DNA from: an uncultured Collinsella sp.
Lineage (GTDB): Bacteria; Actinomycetota; Coriobacteriia; Coriobacteriales; Coriobacteriaceae
Length of the DNA stretch: 9,970 bases
NCBI GenBank assembly: GCA_902464175.1
Contig: CABQHZ010000060.1
Coordinates: forward strand, 1 to 9,970
Direction: 5' to 3'
Part shown: positions 6,186-9,970 of the stretch, one piece after another
Position numbering within the stretch: the first letter of the stretch is position 1
Layout: every line of letters begins with the position of its first letter
Notes under the pieces: generated by a model
Database searches by the model: none
The model's input: the letters and a program-made list of their open reading frames with translations, nothing else
Told to the model about the DNA's origin: nothing
Position numbers and translations under genes: made by a program

Positions 6186-6983
6186 ATGGATTTTACGGTT
6201 GAGAATGCGGGCACCGCGATTGTCTGCCACGAGTATGCCAGACCGGGCGTGTTGCCCGATGCGCCTGCTTTGGTATGCGTTCACGGCGCCTGCGTCGACG
6301 GCGTCTTTTTTGACGGTATCGCCCGCGAGCTCAGCCGCGACTATCGCGTAATTACCTACGACCGTCGCGGCTGCGGCGAGAGCGGCGATGCTGCGGACGG
6401 CCGCTACGACCTCGCCGCTCAGGCCGCCGATCTGCAAACCGTAATCGAGTACGTCGGCGCTCCGGCAAACGTGCTCGCGCACAGTGCCGGTACGCTGGTT
6501 GCCCTGGAGCTTCTTCGTACAAACCCGGCTGTCGTCTCGCGTGCGATCCTGCATGAGCCCGCCGTGACGGGCGAGGGCGTTGGCCTGGGCGCGGCCCCCA
6601 TTTTGCTCGACATGATTGCGGCGGGGAAGGTCTCGAGGGCATTGAGGGTCTTCTTGGGCGCCATCGGCGAGCCCGATCCCGAAGCTCCCAAAACAACCGA
6701 GGCGGAAGCCAAGCACGCCCTGCGCAACGGGCGCAGCTTTATGGCAAACGAATACGATGCCACCATGACCTATGTCCCCGATTGGGACCGCGCTCGCGCA
6801 TCAAAGGCCATGGCCGCCGTGCTCTTGGGCGAGCTCTCGATCGGTACGACCCGTGAGGCGGGAACGCGAGCAGCGGCTGAGCTTCTGGGCTGTCCGCTCG
6901 TGACGATTCCCGGCGCGCATAACGGCCTGCGTGATCGCCCGGCGGCTGCTGCCCAAGCCGTCCGCGACGTCCTGGGGTCGTAG
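6186..6983 (+). CDS. Alpha/beta hydrolase
   Basis: This is a 265-aa alpha/beta hydrolase fold protein with no signal peptide, so probably cytoplasmic. The oxyanion-hole motif is VHGACVDG (32-39). YDRRGCGESG (58-67) is the typical loop before helix A. The nucleophile elbow is AHSAG (98-102, Ser100), and the catalytic His is in GAHNGL (His245). The acid is less certain; Glu216 (GELS) is a candidate by position. A cap region (about 125-205) lies between. The substrate is unknown: esterases, lactonases and C-C hydrolases share this pattern. The ribosome site is modest (AGGA about eight bases before the ATG). The 123-base gap after the ATPase gene holds no terminator I can see, so partial read-through is possible. 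Codon use returns to the GC-rich norm here. Confidence 0.85.
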   Translation: MDFTVENAGTAIVCHEYARPGVLPDAPALVCVHGACVDGVFFDGIARELSRDYRVITYDRRGCGESGDAADGRYDLAAQAADLQTVIEYVGAPANVLAHSAGTLVALELLRTNPAVVSRAILHEPAVTGEGVGLGAAPILLDMIAAGKVSRALRVFLGAIGEPDPEAPKTTEAEAKHALRNGRSFMANEYDATMTYVPDWDRARASKAMAAVLLGELSIGTTREAGTRAAAELLGCPLVTIPGAHNGLRDRPAAAAQAVRDVLGS

Positions 6984-7194
6984 CAGTCGCACCAACCAAA
7001 ACGGGCGACACTCGCAAGCGTTTCGGCGGTGTTAACAAACGCCTTCAAAACCGTGCGCCTGCACCTCCAAACATACCGTCTGCCAACTCATGAAAATGTA
7101 ACGGTATTCATGTGCTTACCTGCATCAACAAGATGCTACCCTTGTACCATTTGATATGTACCGTTGCCGTGCGTAACGATAGAAAGGGCCCCAT

Positions 7195-9075
7195 ATGCTC
7201 AATAATCACGAGGTCAATCTAACCGACGAGGAGGCTGCCGCCGAGGTCGCCCGCGTCGCGAAGACCTACCCCGTGGTGCGTTTGCTGTCGGCCGATCAGA
7301 TTAAGAGCGAGCCTAACTGCTTGCTCGCCGGTGATCGGTGTCCTTGTCTGCGTCAGTCGAGTCTTGAGGCCTTGGCAGATTCGGGTGAGGTGTCGGAGCA
7401 GCTGCTCAATGATGGTATTGAGTACCGCGCTCGTCTGCGCCCTCTAAAGGTCGAGGGCGAGCCTCACGTCTTGCTGATGGTGCGTCCGATCGATGAGCAA
7501 GAGGCCGCAGAAGAGGACCTTGTCTACACCGACGTGCTGACGAGTGTGCGCAATCGCCGATATTACGAGGAAAAGCTCCGAAGCGCCCGCATGAATGCCG
7601 GCGTTGCGATGATCGACCTTGATGATTTTAGGGTCTTCAACGATACATGTGGCCGTCATGCCGGCGACCTTGCGCTCGGTGCTGTGGCGACAGCCATGCG
7701 CAGCGGAATCCGTTCGACTGACGAGCTTGTGCGCTATGGCTGCGACAAGTTCGTGGCTGTCATGCCCAATATTCCCTCCGATGACTTCACCCGTCGCCTG
7801 CATCAGGTGTCCGATGCCGTTCGTTCCACGATTATTCCGGGCCATGAGTACGTGAGCTTGACGGCATGTGTTGGTGGCGTTCGCATTCATGGCGAGACGG
7901 TCGATGAGGGCGTTGGCCGCGCTGTCCAGTTACTGAGCCGCGCTAAGGCAAAAGCCGGTACGGTCGTGACCGATGCCGATTCCATCGAGGCCTTCCAAAG
8001 CGAAAAGCCCTTGGTGCTTATTATCGATGACTCCGAGATGAACCGAGCCATTCTCAGCGAGATGCTCAAGGACGAGTATTGCATCCTCGAGGCCGATAAC
8101 GGTCGTGCGGCGCTCGACATGGTCGACCGCTATGGCGATGAGTTGTCGCTCGTGATGCTGGACATTGTCATGCCGGGCATAAGCGGCTTTGAGGTGCTGG
8201 CCGATCTGTCGCGCCGAACGGGTATCGATAATCTGCCTGTCATCATGATTTCGAGCGAAGATTCCGATGATATGGTTCTGCGCGCGTACGAGCTGGGCGC
8301 CTCGGACTATATCAACCGCCCGTTTGACTCCCGTATCGTGCGCCGCCGCGTAAGCAACACCATCCGCCTGTACGCCAAACAGCGCCGCCTGACGAGCCTG
8401 CTGTCCCAGCAGTACAACGAGCGCGTCAAGAACAGTCGCATGCTCATCGACATCATGGCCGGCGTCATGGAGCTTCGCAACGGCGAGAGCGGCAGGCACG
8501 TTACGAACATCGAGAAGCTGACCGAGCTGCTGCTTGGCTGTCTGGTCCAGCGTAGCGGCACGGTCTCCCTCGACAATGAGGAACGCTCTACGATCGCCCT
8601 GGCTTCGGCGCTGCACGATATCGGCAAGATGTCGATTGACGATGCGATCCTCAACAAGCCCGGACGCCTTACGCCCGATGAGTTCGAGATTATGAAGACG
8701 CATACCACGATCGGCGCCGACATGCTGCTTGAGCTGGGTAGCCATCACGCCGGTAATGCGCTTATGGAATATGCGTACCAGATTGCGCGTTGGCACCACG
8801 AGCGCTGGGACGGCAAGGGTTATCCCGATGGCCTTAAGGGCGACGATATCCCCATCGCCGCGCAGGTGGTTTCGGTGGCTGACGTGTACGATGCGCTGAC
8901 GAGCGTGCGCGTATACAAAGACGCTATCCCGCACAAGGAGGCAATCCAGATGATCCTGGACGGTAAGTGCGGCACCTTTAACCCGCTGTTGCTCGACTGC
9001 CTGCTCGAGGTGCAAGACCGTATTGCCGAGACGTTGGCACGCCCCGCCGACGTTGTCGCGTTTCCCACGATTTAG
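7195..9075 (+). CDS. GGDEF(degenerate)-receiver-HD-GYP signalling protein
   Basis: This 626-aa soluble protein has four parts. Residues 1-105 are unassigned, with Cys42, Cys49 and Cys51. Residues 110-265 are a GGDEF domain: DLDDFRVFND (141-150) is kept, but the signature reads GCDKF (182-186), so cyclase activity should be lost. The RxxD motif RSTD (173-176) sits exactly five residues before it, as in the c-di-GMP inhibitory site. Residues 272-395 are a receiver with Asp278/279, phospho-acceptor Asp323, Ser353 and Arg375 where Lys is usual. Residues 410-626 are HD-GYP with Glu431, His435, HD 474-475, His503, His534/535, GYP 542-544 and Asp563, all the expected metal ligands. It should hydrolyse c-di-GMP (or a related cyclic dinucleotide) under phosphorylation control. 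The start has AAAGGG upstream. An HPt gene follows 24 bases later. Confidence 0.93.
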   Translation: MLNNHEVNLTDEEAAAEVARVAKTYPVVRLLSADQIKSEPNCLLAGDRCPCLRQSSLEALADSGEVSEQLLNDGIEYRARLRPLKVEGEPHVLLMVRPIDEQEAAEEDLVYTDVLTSVRNRRYYEEKLRSARMNAGVAMIDLDDFRVFNDTCGRHAGDLALGAVATAMRSGIRSTDELVRYGCDKFVAVMPNIPSDDFTRRLHQVSDAVRSTIIPGHEYVSLTACVGGVRIHGETVDEGVGRAVQLLSRAKAKAGTVVTDADSIEAFQSEKPLVLIIDDSEMNRAILSEMLKDEYCILEADNGRAALDMVDRYGDELSLVMLDIVMPGISGFEVLADLSRRTGIDNLPVIMISSEDSDDMVLRAYELGASDYINRPFDSRIVRRRVSNTIRLYAKQRRLTSLLSQQYNERVKNSRMLIDIMAGVMELRNGESGRHVTNIEKLTELLLGCLVQRSGTVSLDNEERSTIALASALHDIGKMSIDDAILNKPGRLTPDEFEIMKTHTTIGADMLLELGSHHAGNALMEYAYQIARWHHERWDGKGYPDGLKGDDIPIAAQVVSVADVYDALTSVRVYKDAIPHKEAIQMILDGKCGTFNPLLLDCLLEVQDRIAETLARPADVVAFPTI

Positions 9076-9099
9076 TTTGACCAAAGGAGTTTTTAATCC

Positions 9100-9456
9100 A
9101 TGATTTCCATGCGTGAGGCGTATGAGAAGATCGGCGCTAATTATGATTACGCGTGCGCTCGGCTGATGGGCGAGGAAATGCTTGCCCGCTTTGCCCTCAA
9201 GTTTTTGGATGACGAGAGCATGGACAAGCTGGAGGCCGCCATGGCGGCAGGAGACGCCGAAGGTGCGTTTATGGCAGCGCACACGCTCAAGGGCGTGAGC
9301 CAGAACCTGGGATTCGATAATCTGTACGAGCCGGCGGTCGTGGTAACCGAAGCGCTGCGCGGCGCCGATGCCGTTGACGGCGCTCGCGAGGGAATGCACG
9401 CGCTGCAGCAGCAATATGCGGCAACGATGTCGGCCTTGCGCGAGGCGGCCGAGTAA
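9100..9456 (+). CDS. Stand-alone HPt (histidine phosphotransfer) protein
   Basis: This 118-aa, mostly helical soluble protein is a single HPt domain, which carries phosphate between receiver domains in a phosphorelay. The phospho-acceptor motif is AHTLKGVSQNLGF (60-72) with His61 and the usual Lys64-Gly65 after it. Length is normal for a free HPt. The start at 9100 is supported by AAAGGAG with a ten-base spacer, slightly long; an ATG at 9109 would be worse. It lies 24 bases after the HD-GYP gene with no promoter between, so the two form an operon and its natural partner is probably that protein's receiver. No histidine kinase is in the window. Confidence 0.92.
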   Translation: MISMREAYEKIGANYDYACARLMGEEMLARFALKFLDDESMDKLEAAMAAGDAEGAFMAAHTLKGVSQNLGFDNLYEPAVVVTEALRGADAVDGAREGMHALQQQYAATMSALREAAE

Positions 9457-9484
9457 GAGCTCGCGAGCTTTGATGACTATGAGA

Positions 9485-9540
9485 GTGGATAATCTCCCGT
9501 TTTAGGCCCGGTGGCGGCCTCAAAGTGGGAGATTATCCAC
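9485..9540. repeat. Long hairpin after the HPt gene
   Basis: GTGGATAATCTCCC (9485-9498) and GGGAGATTATCCAC (9527-9540) are perfectly complementary. Pairing can continue inward with mismatches through AGGCC/GGCCT to a seven-base loop, giving a near-continuous stem of about 25 bp. No T tract follows on the + strand, so it is not a normal terminator of the HPt operon. ATCCACGCTC recurs at 9535-9544 and 9564-9573. Possible roles are a dispersed palindromic element or mRNA 3' end protection. Confidence 0.65.
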
Positions 9541-9632
9541 GCTCGTTCGATACGTGTCCAAAAATCCACGCTCACCTCTTCTGACTAGTGAATGGCCTAT
9601 GCGCACTGGCGGGGCTTTCCGCATGCAATCCA

Positions 9633-9666
9633 TATCGTTGTTCGATAAACTGTTCGAATAACGATA
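9633..9666 (+). promoter_or_regulatory. Operator-like inverted repeat before the last gene
   Basis: TATCGTTGTTCGA (9633-9645) and TCGAATAACGATA (9654-9666) form a 13-bp inverted repeat with one mismatch and an eight-base spacer. The same stretch also reads as a tandem repeat of GTTCGA(A)TAA. It ends 20 bases before the ATG at 9687, a usual place for a repressor site. The binding protein is unknown. Confidence 0.5.
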
Positions 9667-9686
9667 GAGCCGATGAGGGTGAGTGT

Positions 9687-9970
9687 ATGTCCAACAGCGT
9701 TCAGCGTATGGCCAAGGCGGGCGAAAATATCAGGAAGCTTGGTTTTTGCATGGCAGCCGTTTTTGCAGGGATGCTCGTTGCTTTTGCCGCGTTGGTTGTT
9801 TACGTGATCTGGTATGCGGTTGCAAACGTTGCTTCTGTCGATTCTTTCGGTGTCGTGACGCTTCTCAATGGCGGGTGCATCGTTATCCCAAGCGGACTGT
9901 GCCTGGCACTCGTCGTGGGTATTTCGCTTGTCGTTTTGTGCGGGATCAGCCGTAACATCTCTCGGGGCGT
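9687..9970 (+). CDS. Membrane protein, DUF2975-like, N-terminal part (3' end outside window)
   Basis: The frame is open from ATG 9687 to the window end, giving 94 residues. A GAGGGTGAG stretch just upstream supports the start. After a short charged N-terminus there are two hydrophobic segments, about residues 19-47 (beginning LGFCMAAVFAGML) and 66-84 (beginning PSGLCLALVVGIS), so this is an integral membrane protein. The overall layout and the second segment ending in CGISRNISRG resemble DUF2975 proteins, which often sit beside a small Xre-type regulator gene. That neighbour would lie beyond the window. Family assignment is tentative. The inverted repeat at 9633-9666 suggests it is regulated. 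Confidence 0.6.
   Translation, partial: MSNSVQRMAKAGENIRKLGFCMAAVFAGMLVAFAALVVYVIWYAVANVASVDSFGVVTLLNGGCIVIPSGLCLALVVGISLVVLCGISRNISRG

Noticed and set aside
5928..6716. Open frame of 262 codons on the - strand across the ATPase/hydrolase junction
   Set aside because: It overlaps two supported + strand genes and has no domain or ribosome site.
7018..7042. GCGTTT/AAACGC stem after the alpha/beta hydrolase gene as a terminator
   Set aside because: There are only six pairs with a 13-base loop and a weak tail, too poor to call.
7141..7165. Promoter-like TGATATGTA before the HD-GYP gene
   Set aside because: The -10 match is only three of six, though with a TG extension, and no -35 is visible at usual spacing.
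7930..9414. Open frame of 494 codons on the - strand opposite the HD-GYP and HPt genes
   Set aside because: It is antisense to two clear genes with intact motifs and spans the gap between them. Its translation is rich in His, Arg, Val and Ala with no recognisable domain, as expected from the complement of GC-rich codons.
9458..9469. AGCTCGCGAGCT palindrome right after the HPt stop codon
   Set aside because: It leaves only a tiny loop when folded and no T tract follows, so it is not a convincing terminator; it may be chance in GC-rich DNA.
9683..9955. 90-codon frame on the + strand near the window end
   Set aside because: It is rich in Cys and Arg with no family match, and the frame starting at 9687 gives a coherent two-segment membrane protein with a ribosome site that stays open to the end.

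Overview
This GC-rich window looks like a chromosomal segment from a Coriobacteriia actinobacterium, most likely Collinsella or a close relative. That placement is an inference from base composition, codon use and the overall look of the proteins; no rRNA or taxonomic marker is present. The genes are mostly housekeeping or metabolic. There is one probable acquired ATPase gene and one two-gene signalling cassette. There is no CRISPR array, tRNA, rRNA or intact transposase.

Layout, left to right. (1) 2-520, + strand: the last 110 codons of an M18-family aminopeptidase, then a 61-aa protein of unknown function whose ATG follows the stop codon directly. (2) 521-835: a gene-free stretch with REP-like repeats (570-664) and a strong bidirectional terminator (721-762). 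(3) 836-4417, - strand: four genes. They encode a D-2-hydroxyacid dehydrogenase, a type I methionine aminopeptidase with an N-terminal SEC-C zinc motif (map), a radical SAM protein of the TYW1-like COG0731 group, and a flavin-reductase-like FMN-binding protein. They seem to be separate units: each has its own ribosome binding site, a clear terminator follows map, and a long hairpin lies between the radical SAM gene and map. (4) 4628-6062, + strand: an AAA_14/DUF4143-type ATPase gene with more A+T-rich codons. A 15-bp perfect inverted repeat spans its predicted promoter. (5) 6186-6983, +: an alpha/beta hydrolase. (6) 7195-9456, +: a 626-aa signalling protein (cysteine-bearing N-terminus, degenerate GGDEF, receiver, HD-GYP), followed after 24 bases by a stand-alone HPt protein. 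(7) 9457-9686: a long hairpin and an operator-like inverted repeat. (8) 9687-end, +: the start of a membrane protein resembling DUF2975.

The most interesting system is the cassette at 7195-9456. The GGDEF domain has lost its catalytic signature (GCDKF) but keeps an RxxD motif at exactly the spacing of the c-di-GMP inhibitory site. The HD-GYP domain keeps all the expected metal ligands. A sensible model is a phosphorelay-controlled c-di-GMP phosphodiesterase: the HPt protein passes phosphate to the internal receiver, and the degenerate GGDEF acts as a nucleotide sensor. No histidine kinase lies in the window. The domain order, with GGDEF ahead of the receiver, is less usual. The second point of interest is the promoter-spanning palindrome in front of the AAA_14 ATPase.
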